Positions 1-7,533 of a DNA stretch of 14,367 nucleotides are shown here, piece by piece. The notes under the pieces are model-generated. The model worked only from the letters and a program-made list of their open reading frames with translations, made no database searches and was not told where the DNA came from. The stretch is from Clostridiales bacterium. GTDB lineage: Bacteria > Bacillota > Clostridia > Saccharofermentanales > DTU023. The stretch lies in contig SFGY01000041.1 of NCBI GenBank assembly GCA_004556455.1, positions 1 to 14,367 on the forward strand, written 5' to 3'. Each line of letters opens with the position of its first letter. Within the stretch, counting starts at the first letter, position 1. The position numbers and the translations under genes are program-made.

Positions 1-138
1 TGTGCCGGAAGGTGTTCTGCCGGGAATGTCGATAGGCTCCGTCTCTTTCTGATAGCAGCCCATGACTGCCGTGGTCATGGCAAAGAGAAGGACGGCCATG
101 CAGATGATCGGACGAATGATTCTTGTGATTCTTTTCAT
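1..138 (-). CDS. Lipoprotein, N-terminal part only (runs off the window)
   Basis: Forty-six codons are visible before the window edge. The start ATG at 138 follows AAGGAGA at a spacing of about 8 bases, a good Shine-Dalgarno site. The N-terminus is basic (MKRITRIIR), followed by a hydrophobic stretch and a lipobox-like AVMGC, with Cys28 the likely lipidated residue. The sequence after Cys28 is polar and proline-containing, as expected for the linker of a surface lipoprotein. It is probably exported by Sec and anchored in the membrane. The function cannot be told because the mature domain is outside the window. It lies beyond a terminator from the SLH gene, so it probably starts a separate transcription unit. 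The gene is missing from simple length-filtered ORF calls because only its 5' end is here. Confidence 0.75.
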   Translation of the reverse strand, partial: MKRITRIIRPIICMAVLLFAMTTAVMGCYQKETEPIDIPGRTPSGT

Positions 139-216
139 AATGCTGTCTCCTTGCCGCGCTGGGATAGCGGCACGGCTCAAAGTGTTGTGTGTTCGGACAA
201 TTTGTTTCGTATGGCG

Positions 217-267
217 AAAAAGGAACAGCGCAGCTCCAGGGCGAGATGCCCGTCCGCTGCGCTGTCC
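217..267 (-). terminator. Intrinsic terminator after the SLH gene
   Basis: Read on the minus strand, a perfect 10-bp stem ACAGCGCAGC/GCTGCGCTGT (256-265 with 225-234) encloses a smaller GGGC/GCCC stem. It is followed by CC and a run of five T. It lies about 60 bases after the SLH stop codon and fits rho-independent termination of that operon. The rest of 139-324 holds no gene that I can support. Confidence 0.8.
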
Positions 268-324
268 GATGTTCGCTTATAGGGTCAAGTCAGCGGCCTT
301 ATGATTCAGCCGTATGTCAGCCGG

Positions 325-1215
325 TCACTTCTTGCAGCGCCAGATAAAGGTGACGATCTGTGCACGGGTGCAGTTGGCGTCGGGGCTGAACGTGGTGGCG
401 GTGGTTCCCTTGGTGACGTCCTCCTTGACGGCCCACAGCACCGCGTCGGCGTAGTAGGCATCGGCCTTTACATCGGCAAAGGGATTGACCGTACCTGCCG
501 CCGGGGATTTCTCAGAACGCCACAGGAACGCGACGATCTGGGCACGGGAGCAGGTCATGTTGGGGCTGAACGTGGTGTCGCTGGTGCCCTTGGTGATGCC
601 GTTTTCTACCGCCCACAGCACAGCGTCGTAGTAGTAGCTGCCCACTGGAACGTCGGTGAAGGGCATGGCGCTGGTTTTAGAGGCGGGGCTTCCAGCGGTG
701 CGCCACAGGAAGGTCACAGCCTGCGCACGGGTGCAGATGCCGTCCGGGGAGAAATGGGTATCATCGGTTCCCTTGGTAATGCCGTTTTCCACTGCCCAAT
801 CCACAGCGTCCTCATAATAGCTGCCGGTGGCAACGTCCACGAACACGCCGGTCTGGGGATTGCCGTTGGCCTTCATAAAGATGACCTCGATGGTGTGGGA
901 CTTCTTCACGTTCTCGAAGGTGTAGGACTTCACCGCGCCGATGCTCTTGCCGTCGATCTTGACGTTGGAGACGGCGTAGCCCTTATCCGGGGTGATGGTG
1001 AAAGTCTGATCCAGGCCCTCGCGGACGCTGACATTGCCGGAGGGAGAGATGGAGCCGTTCACGCCTACGGTAGCCTTAATGGTGTAGTAAGTGTAGCCGC
1101 CACCACCGCCGCTGCCGGTTGCCGGGATAGTTTCGGTTGTCATCGTATAACCGCAGACGGTGCATTCCTTATGCTTTGTGCCGCTTGTGGTAGCTGTTGC
1201 CGGGGTGTCGTTCAT
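325..1215 (-). pseudogene. C-terminal part of SLH surface protein, separated by a frameshift
   Basis: This frame carries a remnant TKHKECTVCGY segment, a short IPATGSGGGGG linker, and one bacterial-repeat domain (YTIKATVGVNGSISPSG to HTIEVIFMK). Three SLH repeats follow, each starting F(V/T/A)DV and carrying WAVxxxxTKGT, FSP, C(T/S)RAQ and FxWR motifs. SLH repeats bind secondary cell-wall polymers, so the native protein was anchored to the wall. The first codon used here, ATG at 1215, is arbitrary: the frame has no ribosome binding site of its own. Its sequence continues the 1169-2728 reading frame, which is out of register by one base at about 1210. If it is not translated, the N-terminal product is secreted without its wall anchor. 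The protein ends in WRCKK, at a normal SLH C-terminus. Confidence 0.8.
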
Positions 1216-2728
1216 GCCAGTGCTTGTATGCGTCGGATTTCCATTCGGTGCCGTAAGTGTGGGTGTGCGAAGCTTCAAGTGGAGTCAGCTTGAAGATAAT
1301 CACTGCAGTAACACCGTCAGATAAAAGATCTACAGCTTCAGCCGCTTTGCCGTCTAATTTGGCATTAGCCGCGGTCAAATCCTTCAATGTAGAGCCGTCT
1401 GCCGCTTTAACAAAGACAAAAAGATCATAGTCTGCCCCGGCCTCCAACTTCTCGTCTGGATCAAGAAATCTTACCGCTATTGTGCCGCCGATCCATTCAC
1501 CATCTGGAATTGCAATCTGATAGCCTTGATTATATTCGCCGCTTCCTTCGCCGCTTCCAGAAAACAGTACACCCGGTGTAGTGATTTCTACAGAAATATC
1601 GCCGGCTTTGTTGCCAACTGCATAGTTATCCAGTGTAAGGTCAACAGTTTTAAGCGGTTTAGGCAGGAAGCTGTACACTGCGTTGTTAGGCTGCATAAAC
1701 ATAGCTACACCCGCTGTTCCGTCTAACGTTACATTTTCTTCCTTCAAACCCAAAAATGTATAGCCTTCGTCAGACTTAATGTGAACCTCGCCAAGACGCT
1801 TTACTGTTTCGCCTTCGAGATAACATAACACGTAGCTACCACCTAAAGCAACACCATCCTCATCATAACAACGATAGGTATCGCCATAAGAAAAGTCTAC
1901 TACATCTGGTGTAATGATTTTTACAGAAATATCGCTGGCTTTTTTGCCAACAGCATAGTTGCCCAGTGTAAGTTTGACAGCCTTAATTGATATATCACAA
2001 GGGATATAGGTTGCTTCTGCGGTTACATTACCTTCCGGCATAATGAATTTCGCAGTCATGTTGTTTTCAGCATCAACGGTAGCACCGGTAACAACCCACT
2101 TCTCAAATGCCAAACCTTCATCTCGTCTATCGTCCGCCAACAGCACCACTTTATCACCGGGTTTCGCTTTTGTGATGTCTATATAACTTTCATTTTTAGC
2201 CACACCGTTTGTTACGGTAATATCATACATCTGCGGCAATGTTGAGGATGTCACCTCATATTCCTGAGAATGAAAATAAGCAAGAGATACAAAGTGGTAA
2301 TCATCAAAACGAGATTTCGATTCAATCTGCCACTCTACTTCATTGACGAAAAACCGCGGTTTTTCCGACAGCTTGTGGGTTTTGCCGCCTTCACCGTCTA
2401 TGCGGACTTGGACAGAAAGCCTCCATGTTCCCTCTGTAAACGTATTCCCAGAGGAAACATTATCCCATTTTCCTGTCACTGTGTTTTTCTTTTCCCAGTG
2501 AGTCATCATAGCAGCAATATATGCAGGGCTGCCTTCTGTCACTGTAAATGCCGGATAATTGGTCGGTTCGCCATAAGATGGTACATTAATTATCGCTGTG
2601 GCTTTTATGATGTCAACCTCTTCGCGGGTACCCTCCGCAAACGCCGTCATCGGCAGCAGCCCCAGCATCAGCACAAAGCAGAGCATGGCGCTCAAAAACC
2701 TTGCAGGCGCTTTTCGTGTTCTAATCAT
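1169..2728 (-). CDS. Secreted SLH-family surface protein, N-terminal part (frameshifted, loses its anchor)
   Basis: I chose ATG 2728 because it follows GAGGTG at good spacing and begins a clear signal peptide: basic start, hydrophobic core LSAMLCFVLMLGLLPM, and likely cleavage after AFA at residue 31. A more upstream in-frame ATG at 2800 would run into the small gene upstream and lacks this logic. The mature part has a bacterial-repeat-like segment (ITVTNGVAKN to PEGNVTAEATY) and two homologous repeats starting VKLTLGNYAVGKKASDISV and VDLTLDNYAVGNKAGDISV. It then enters the familiar linker HTHTYGTEWKSDAYKHWHE. In related clostridial proteins this linker continues as a Cys-containing ECSCGD-like segment leading to KHKECxVCGY. 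Here it jumps directly, out of frame, so the product ends in a junk tail (RHPGNSYHKRHKA). The domain assignments are from memory of the families. Confidence 0.85.
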   Translation of the reverse strand: MIRTRKAPARFLSAMLCFVLMLGLLPMTAFAEGTREEVDIIKATAIINVPSYGEPTNYPAFTVTEGSPAYIAAMMTHWEKKNTVTGKWDNVSSGNTFTEGTWRLSVQVRIDGEGGKTHKLSEKPRFFVNEVEWQIESKSRFDDYHFVSLAYFHSQEYEVTSSTLPQMYDITVTNGVAKNESYIDITKAKPGDKVVLLADDRRDEGLAFEKWVVTGATVDAENNMTAKFIMPEGNVTAEATYIPCDISIKAVKLTLGNYAVGKKASDISVKIITPDVVDFSYGDTYRCYDEDGVALGGSYVLCYLEGETVKRLGEVHIKSDEGYTFLGLKEENVTLDGTAGVAMFMQPNNAVYSFLPKPLKTVDLTLDNYAVGNKAGDISVEITTPGVLFSGSGEGSGEYNQGYQIAIPDGEWIGGTIAVRFLDPDEKLEAGADYDLFVFVKAADGSTLKDLTAANAKLDGKAAEAVDLLSDGVTAVIIFKLTPLEASHTHTYGTEWKSDAYKHWHERHPGNSYHKRHKA

Positions 2729-2748
2729 AAATTGTTCACCTCGTTTTC

Positions 2749-2979
2749 TTATTTTTTCGCCTTTTTGATTGGCGGAATGACCGGCGGCTCGTTTCCGCAC
2801 TTCGGTGGATCGTCCACTCTGGGCGGTAGTCTGATTTTCGGCGGCTCATTTCCGCAACCGTGATTAGGATCAAAGGCCGCTGTGCCGTTCAGCCTGTATT
2901 TCTGTTTGATTTCCACTGACGAGACTGCGGCTTCTTTTTTCAGTTTCTCTTTTTTCCCGATTTCAGGTTTTTCTGCCAT
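2749..2979 (-). CDS. Small proline-rich protein with duplicated CGNEPP motif
   Basis: This is a 76-aa frame with a strong GAGGAGG site about 8 bases before ATG 2979. It sits between the pseudo-receiver gene and the SLH gene in the same direction, and its stop lies 20 bases before the SLH start. The N-terminal half is lysine/glutamate-rich and charged, with no signal peptide. The C-terminal half is proline-rich with two copies of CGNEPP (HGCGNEPPKIRLPP and PKCGNEPPVIPP). The encoding DNA repeats almost exactly over 17 bp (2783-2799 and 2840-2856), 57 bp apart. The layout, a charged leader followed by a short Cys/Pro repeat core, resembles some precursor peptides. No modifying enzyme is in the window, so this is only a thought. 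I do not recognise a family. The strong RBS and operon position make it a likely real gene. Confidence 0.7.
   Translation of the reverse strand: MAEKPEIGKKEKLKKEAAVSSVEIKQKYRLNGTAAFDPNHGCGNEPPKIRLPPRVDDPPKCGNEPPVIPPIKKAKK
2783..2856. repeat. Two 17-bp near-identical direct repeats inside the small gene
   Basis: GGCGGCTCGTTTCCGCA (2783-2799) and GGCGGCTCATTTCCGCA (2840-2856) differ at one base and are in the same codon phase. They encode the two CGNEPP motifs. The arrangement fits duplication of a short peptide unit. Confidence 0.75.
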
Positions 2980-3051
2980 ATTCTTTTCCTCCTCTCCGTC
3001 AGATAATGTTCGGTGCGATTTCCTGTTTGAGAATGGGGAATCATTCGGTTT

Positions 3052-3432
3052 TTACAGTGTATCCATCAGCGCCACAAGGTAGCTGGCACTGATAGAGCCG
3101 TAAATGAACTGGTCGATCCTCCCGGCTTTTTTCGCCCGTCGCACCTCCTCGGCTACTTTTTTCTCCGAGTTTTCGTCCACGACAAGAACGATCTTGCAGT
3201 CGGGATTGACCTCTTTGATTGCATCCCGGATTTTTAACCGTTCTTCCAGCACATAGGGCGGATAGCCGTTGACCTCCATCAGAATGATAGACGCGATTTT
3301 GCTGTACTGTAAAATATCCTCCGGGGTGGAAACGCACTCAATCTTGAAATCACTCCCCTTGTCGCCGCGCAGCGCCCCGGCAACCGCGTCGGCAAAAATA
3401 TAGTCTTTCATATTCACAATGACCCATCGCAT
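3052..3432 (-). CDS. Pseudo-receiver protein A (receiver fold with Glu at the phospho site)
   Basis: This 126-aa protein starts at ATG 3432 behind AGGTGG. The length and layout are those of a stand-alone response-regulator receiver domain. Beta-1 reads VIVNM and lacks the acidic pair. Beta-3 reads ASIILMEVNGY, with Glu53 where the phosphorylated Asp normally sits. Beta-4 reads KIVLVVDENSE, and the usual Lys-Pro is replaced by FIYGSIS. It ends in a distinctive RIDQFIYGSISASYLVALMDTL segment shared almost exactly with the paralogue at 7534-7917. There is no DNA-binding domain. The Glu is expected to mimic or bypass phosphorylation, so I infer a phosphorylation-independent protein-protein output. 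The gene opens an operon with the 76-aa gene and the SLH gene, behind a promoter carrying the TAGGGCGCTTTT box. The receiver assignment rests on pattern similarity, not a profile search. Confidence 0.75.
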   Translation of the reverse strand: MRWVIVNMKDYIFADAVAGALRGDKGSDFKIECVSTPEDILQYSKIASIILMEVNGYPPYVLEERLKIRDAIKEVNPDCKIVLVVDENSEKKVAEEVRRAKKAGRIDQFIYGSISASYLVALMDTL

Positions 3433-3460
3433 ACATCACCACCTACTTTCTGCTTACGAA

Positions 3461-3472
3461 TAGGGCCTCTTT
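3461..3472 (+). promoter_or_regulatory. Possible inverted second copy of the shared box in the leader of pseudo-receiver A
   Basis: TAGGGCCTCTTT on the plus strand matches the shared box TAGGGYGCTTTT at 10 of 12 positions and faces the main copy at 3508-3519. It would lie downstream of the -10. A chance match is quite possible. Confidence 0.25.
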
Positions 3473-3489
3473 CACGATTCCCAATTATA

Positions 3490-3519
3490 ATTATAAGGTT
3501 TTCTCAGAAAAGCGCCCTA
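3490..3519 (-). promoter_or_regulatory. Promoter of the pseudo-receiver A / SLH operon with shared TAGGGCGCTTTT box
   Basis: On the minus strand TAGGGCGCTTTT (3508-3519) is followed after 12 bases by TATAAT (3490-3495). A second TATAAT follows directly (3484-3489). No TTGACA-like -35 is present at the right spacing, so the box occupies the -35 region as expected for an activator-dependent promoter. The box starts a few bases after the stop codon of the DUF4428 gene and lies in a small dyad CCTATTAGG. The same box and spacing recur upstream of the paralogue (7974-8004). Confidence 0.6.
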
Positions 3520-3524
3520 ATAGG

Positions 3525-4457
3525 TCAGCCTCCAATAGCACCGCCGCAGAACTCGCAGCAGCCGGAGGCATCCGGCGTAGTGGTGGCACCGCAGTAGGGA
3601 CAGGTCACCGCGGTTTTGGGGGCGTTTGCCGCCGCCGCAGTATCTCTGGCCTCTTGACGCACCTGGAGCAGGGCCTCTCGGATCTCCTGACCCATCTGCT
3701 CATACTGCTGGTACTCCAGACTGGCTCGGACCTCATCGGCGTTGGACACCCGCGCACCGCCCATCATTCCGCCGCCCATGGGGGCACGGCCGGGCATGGG
3801 ACGGCCTCCCGGCGGAACCGCGCTCGGACGAACAGCACCGGGACGCGCCGCGCCGGGCGTTGGGCGGCTGACGCCGGAACGGGAGCGGGGCATGGCGGTG
3901 GGGCTGTCCAGCAGGGTCTCCTCATCGTTGTCCACTTTGGAGTTGTTCAGCTTGAAACGGATCTCGTTGAAATAGGGGTTATTGACGTGGATGACGATGT
4001 AGAAGTCGTAGGAATAGGCATAGCGCTTGGGGCTGAAGCTCTGACGGTTGCCTTCCCGGTCCTTGTACTCGATTTCGGTGCGGTCCTCATCAATATCCAG
4101 ATTGCAGCCGGTCACATCGGAGAAGCTGAGCACATCGGGATTGGCGCTCTGCCAGTTCCGGGCGGAGGTCACCAGGAACTTCCCGGCGTCCTCGTCCAGA
4201 ATCACCTTGGTGCTCTCGCCCAAGGTGCGGGTGGCGTGGAACGCCGCCACCTGGTCCTGATTGGCCTCCCGGTATTCCAGTTGAGCCTTGATATCCTCCA
4301 CGGTGCTCTGCCGCCGCTCACTGAACCATGGGGAGAGCTTGGCCGCGCACGCCTTGCAGCAGTTGCCATCCTCCAGCTTGCGATTGCCCAGAAGTCCGAT
4401 GTCGCTGCCGCAGATGGAGCATTGCTTTTTTTCGAACAGTTTTCCAAACAGTGCCAT
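3525..4457 (-). CDS. DUF4428-type zinc-ribbon protein with C-terminal second zinc ribbon
   Basis: This 310-aa soluble protein starts at ATG 4457 behind GAGGAGG. The N-terminus has a zinc ribbon with CSIC (Cys13, Cys16) and CCKAC (Cys34, Cys37), followed by the LSPWFSERR segment typical of DUF4428 proteins. Residues from about 50 to 190 form a mixed alpha/beta domain with VILDEDAGKFLVT and SFSDVTGCNLDIDED, a PH-like region common after DUF4428. A long low-complexity Pro/Gly/Arg/Met linker (about 190-240) precedes a short helix with QEIREALLQVRQEARD. A second zinc ribbon closes the protein (CPYC at 286-289, CCEFC to 304). The biochemical role is unknown. It is downstream of an SPFH gene, a pairing I associate with envelope-stress or phage-shock-like clusters, which is inference. 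A weak hairpin TCTCCC/GGGAGA lies in the 79-base gap before it. Confidence 0.8.
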   Translation of the reverse strand: MALFGKLFEKKQCSICGSDIGLLGNRKLEDGNCCKACAAKLSPWFSERRQSTVEDIKAQLEYREANQDQVAAFHATRTLGESTKVILDEDAGKFLVTSARNWQSANPDVLSFSDVTGCNLDIDEDRTEIEYKDREGNRQSFSPKRYAYSYDFYIVIHVNNPYFNEIRFKLNNSKVDNDEETLLDSPTAMPRSRSGVSRPTPGAARPGAVRPSAVPPGGRPMPGRAPMGGGMMGGARVSNADEVRASLEYQQYEQMGQEIREALLQVRQEARDTAAAANAPKTAVTCPYCGATTTPDASGCCEFCGGAIGG

Positions 4458-4536
4458 AGGTATTTCCTCCTCAGTATTCTGTTGATTCTCCCGGCTAATG
4501 GGAGAGGATATATGTTCCTAAACTATTTTTCCTTCA

Positions 4537-5688
4537 CTATTCGGACACCTCTCCCGGAAGAATGAACTGTGTCTCCCTCGGGTCGGCCTCATCAAGCAGG
4601 ACGGAGCCATCGTAGCCGCTCTGCACCAGGGCGAAGCGGCGGAGATCGCCGTTTTCATCCACATAGGAGATGCCGTAATTGGGGATGGTACCCATAAAAC
4701 CAAGCTGCACCGCCACCGGGGTGTCCACCGTCATCACCTCCGGCAGGCTGTCCAACCCCTCCTCCAGCACAACAGGCGCGGCGGAGAAGATCGCTGCCCC
4801 GGTCTCCGTGAAGTCCTTCAGTTCCAGCGCCAGCACCGTGAACTCTGTCACCGGGCTGTCCGTGGTGAAAAGGAGGAAGGCAGCACCGTCGCCATCGTAG
4901 AGGGTGACCCAGTAGCCCGGGAGCATCCCCTCCGGCAGATAGTCCACCGACACCGGGAACGCAGATCCATTGGTGCCCCCTGCCTCCGCCCCAGAGAAGG
5001 GGATGAGAGGCAACGGCTCCCCAAGGGGGTCCAGTGCCCAGAACTCCTCCGCCGTCATGTCTGACTTCTCCGATTCTGCGATGTCCCAGCTTCCGGTTTC
5101 GTTGGAATAGACCACCACATCACCATCGCTGTTGAGGCCAGTAAAGAGGAAACTCTCACATTCCAGCCTGGTCCCGTCTTTGGTGAGGGCAAACACGCCC
5201 TGGCCGCTCTCCGCAGCACTGTTGGATCCGTAGTAGTAGAAGCGGCCATCGCCCAGATAGACGTAGCTGCTGCGGTACCAGCCCTCAAAGACCAGCTCCG
5301 GCTTGCCGTCCACCAAAGTATAGAGGGCGTTGGTCATCCCGCGAAGTCCTCCCACCGCCAGCTCCGGGATACCATCGCCGCTGAGGTCCTCGATGAGATA
5401 GCCCATCTCATACGGGGCGTCGTCCCCCATCCCCCGGGCGGTCTCCAAAACGCCCATTTCGCCGGGCTCGTCGCTGTCCTGGCCGAAGGGATCGGACACC
5501 AAGGTGCGGAATCGCTCCACCAGATCACTGTAGGCCTGCTCCAGGTCGGAGGTCTGTTCCGTGTCTTTCGTGCCCATGGGCGTGCGGACGGGGGGAGCAT
5601 CCTTGCCACTGGGCGAACTGCCGCTTCCGCAGGCCGTCAGAGCCGCCAGCAGCAAAATGCTCAGAAAAAACGTGGCATATCGTTTCAT
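4537..5688 (-). CDS. Surface lipoprotein with SGDG calcium-loop-like repeat domain
   Basis: ATG 5688 follows GAGGAGGT, which overlaps the TGA stop of the upstream fragment, so translation is probably coupled. The signal sequence ends in the lipobox LTAC with Cys20, followed by a Ser/Gly linker (GSGSSPSG). The central region has YLIEDLSGDGIPELAVGG, a D-x-S-G-D-G-x-P-E-L motif like VCBS/FG-GAP calcium-binding loops. It continues with ALYTLVDGKPELVF, YLGDGRFYYYGS and GVFALTKDGTRLECESF. This block is clearly homologous to the C-terminal half of the upstream beta-helix fragment, so the two genes arose by duplication. The C-terminal part (from about 245) has no domain I recognise. It is likely to be a membrane-anchored protein outside the cell; ligand and function are unknown. 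Confidence 0.8.
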   Translation of the reverse strand: MKRYATFFLSILLLAALTACGSGSSPSGKDAPPVRTPMGTKDTEQTSDLEQAYSDLVERFRTLVSDPFGQDSDEPGEMGVLETARGMGDDAPYEMGYLIEDLSGDGIPELAVGGLRGMTNALYTLVDGKPELVFEGWYRSSYVYLGDGRFYYYGSNSAAESGQGVFALTKDGTRLECESFLFTGLNSDGDVVVYSNETGSWDIAESEKSDMTAEEFWALDPLGEPLPLIPFSGAEAGGTNGSAFPVSVDYLPEGMLPGYWVTLYDGDGAAFLLFTTDSPVTEFTVLALELKDFTETGAAIFSAAPVVLEEGLDSLPEVMTVDTPVAVQLGFMGTIPNYGISYVDENGDLRRFALVQSGYDGSVLLDEADPRETQFILPGEVSE

Positions 5689-5700
5689 TTACATACCTCC

Positions 5701-6666
5701 TCAACCGTCGGAGAAAGGCGTCATGGCCGTCTCATATTCCGGCTCAAGCCCCTCGTAGGCGTTGAAATCGCCCGTGTCCATTACCGATTCCCGGGACTCT
5801 GACACATCGAAGCTGCCGGTGGTGTTGTGATAGACCACATACTCATCGTAGAAGAAGAAATCAAAGCTGTCACACTCCAGAGCCGTCCCATCCTTCGTCA
5901 GATGGTATATTCCCTGCCCGCGGCCGGGCGGTTCGCCGTTGCTGGTCAGGCAGAAGAACGTGCCGTTCCCCAAATAGGCAAAGGCGCTGTCGTCCTCATA
6001 GGAGAGGACCAGCCGGGGTTCTCCGTCCACCAGCGTGTAGAGCGCGCCGATCCATGGCTCATATCCCGGCATACAGGCGATCAGCAGCTCCGGCACACTG
6101 TCTCCACTGAAGTCCCGGATGAGATAGCCCACTGTCTCCCACGCTTCGCACTCGTACAATTCCGTGATGTTGTCCGCCAGTCGCTGGATACCCCTGCCCC
6201 CCGGGGTCTCTGTGCCGCTGTACCGGGACGGGTCCGCCAGCATGGATCGGCAAGCCGAGAGCAGCGCATCATAGGCCGCCCCATGGGATGCGGTGAGCCC
6301 GCAGTTTTCAAAGGATGCGCATGACCAGTCCTCGGGAGTCCCCATATCGAGGTTGTCCCGGAAGGTACAGCCCCGGAAAGCAATGCAGACATCCTCCGGG
6401 TCGCCCTCCAGCAGAGGATTCCGGTTTTGGAATATCTCCGTGTCCCTGACCAGCACCTCCGTCTTCCCCCACAGGAAGAACATCCCGTCATTGTCGTAAA
6501 ACCGGCAGCCGTCAAAGACCGCCTCCCCGGTATCGACCAGGCTGAAGATGCTGCTGGTACACTCGTAGATGTCCGTTTTGGTAACGGTGAGGCGGTCGGT
6601 CTTCTCCGCCCAGATGCCGTCGGCGCCGCAGCCAAACAGGCCGCAGTCCTCCACGGTTACATACGC
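5701..6666 (-). pseudogene. Beta-helix / VCBS-like protein, 5' end lost in fusion with the SPFH gene
   Basis: About 321 codons survive, open at the left end of the reading frame, ending at TGA 5701. The first part has right-handed beta-helix-type turns: VTVEDCGLFGCGADGIW, LTVTKTDIYECTSS, AVFDGCRFYDNDGMFFLW, VLVRDTEIFQNRNPL and IAFRGCTFRDN. The second part is YLIRDFSGDSVPELLIA and GALYTLVDGEPRLVLSY through HLTKDGTALECDSFDFF, the same module as in the lipoprotein next to it. The gene has no start or signal peptide: at 6662-6667 the sequence switches to the SPFH gene in a different frame. The frame does continue upstream as an opposite-phase shadow of the SPFH gene, with no credible start. It can be translated only if ribosomes re-initiate. 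Confidence 0.8.
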
Positions 6667-7438
6667 CAAAGGAGACGATCTCCAGGCCGCGCAGATCCCG
6701 CCACTTGGCGGACAGTTCCTCGTTGAGTGCCTGGGCCAGCTCCGTGGTGTGGCCGGGCAGCGCGGAGTAGCGGATGCCCATGTCGCTGATGCGGGCAAAG
6801 GCGGGCTGGAGGGCGGTCAGCAGCTCGGTCTTGAGCTGGCTGTCAATCTGGCTTCGCTCATAGCCGGCCTCTACATTGCCGCAGACATTGGTGTAGAACA
6901 GCAGCGGGTTGGTGACTCGGTAGGAATACTCTCCGAAGCAGCGAATGGAGATGTCGATATCAATGCCCGCCCGCTGATCCACAACGCGGAAGGGGACCGG
7001 CGAGGCCGTGCCGTACTTGTTGCCGATCAGTTCCTTGGTGTTAAAGTAGTAGACCCGCTGGTCCTTGGGTGCCTCGCCGCCGAAGGTGAAACGCTTGCCG
7101 ATGGTCTGGAACACCTGGCCGATGCTTTCGCCCAGATCGCCGGAGAAAATGCTGGGTTCGGTAGAGGCGTCGAAGGTGAACTCGCCCGGCTCGGCGCAGA
7201 CCTCCACCACCTTGCCCTGCTCTACAATGAGCATACACTGGCCGTCTGCCACCGCGATGATGGAGCCGTTGGTGATAATGTTGTCGCTGCCCTTTGTGTT
7301 GCTGGAACGACCGGAGGTGCGCTTCTGTCCCTTCACCGCAAGAATGTCCGCAGGGATGGACTCGCAGTAAAAATACTCTTTCCACTGGTCGGCCAACACG
7401 CCGCCCGCTGCACCTAACGCAGCTTTAATAAGCCACAT
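6512..7438 (-). CDS. SPFH-domain protein, C-terminus replaced by an out-of-frame tail
   Basis: ATG 7438 follows GAGGA at about 8 bases. Residues 1-259 match the SPFH/virion-core-like family that often carries a C-terminal zinc ribbon. Recognisable segments are the start MWLIKAALGAAGGVLADQWK, FYCESIPADILAVKGQKR, VEQGKVVEVCAEPGEFTFD, APKDQRVYYFNTKELIGNKYGT, the SPFH core DIDISIRCFGEYSYRV, and LEIVSFGV. Family members continue after SFGV into a helical region and a Cys-rich ribbon. Here the reading frame enters the beta-helix gene out of phase and adds 49 unrelated residues (NRGGLRPVWLRRRRHL and onward) before a stop at 6512. SPFH proteins organise membrane or stress assemblies. The loss of the C-terminal part probably changes assembly. 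The DUF4428 gene downstream supports a shared zinc-ribbon/SPFH module. Confidence 0.8.
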   Translation of the reverse strand: MWLIKAALGAAGGVLADQWKEYFYCESIPADILAVKGQKRTSGRSSNTKGSDNIITNGSIIAVADGQCMLIVEQGKVVEVCAEPGEFTFDASTEPSIFSGDLGESIGQVFQTIGKRFTFGGEAPKDQRVYYFNTKELIGNKYGTASPVPFRVVDQRAGIDIDISIRCFGEYSYRVTNPLLFYTNVCGNVEAGYERSQIDSQLKTELLTALQPAFARISDMGIRYSALPGHTTELAQALNEELSAKWRDLRGLEIVSFGVCNRGGLRPVWLRRRRHLGGEDRPPHRYQNGHLRVYQQHLQPGRYRGGGL

Positions 7439-7533
7439 AATTGAATCCTCATCGAAAATAGTTTTTTGAGTTTCGTTGGTCGTTTACTGCAAATGCTTTG
7501 TGCCGGATACACTTTGTCTCGTTTTCACCTCTG

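Noticed and set aside
1169..1278. Programmed ribosomal frameshift in the SLH gene
   Set aside because: No slippery heptamer or downstream pseudoknot is visible, and linker residues expected in the family are missing, which indicates deletion instead.
301..1293. Long plus-strand frame opposite the SLH gene
   Set aside because: Gly/Val/Ala-rich translation without domains, no ribosome binding site, and exact overlap with clear SLH coding sequence on the other strand.
3654..4565. Plus-strand frame of about 300 codons opposite the DUF4428 gene
   Set aside because: Shadow of a GC-rich coding region; the minus frame has two complete zinc ribbons and a strong ribosome binding site.
6569..7417. Plus-strand frame opposite the SPFH gene
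   Set aside because: Low-complexity Ala/Gly/Leu shadow; the minus frame has a recognisable SPFH domain.
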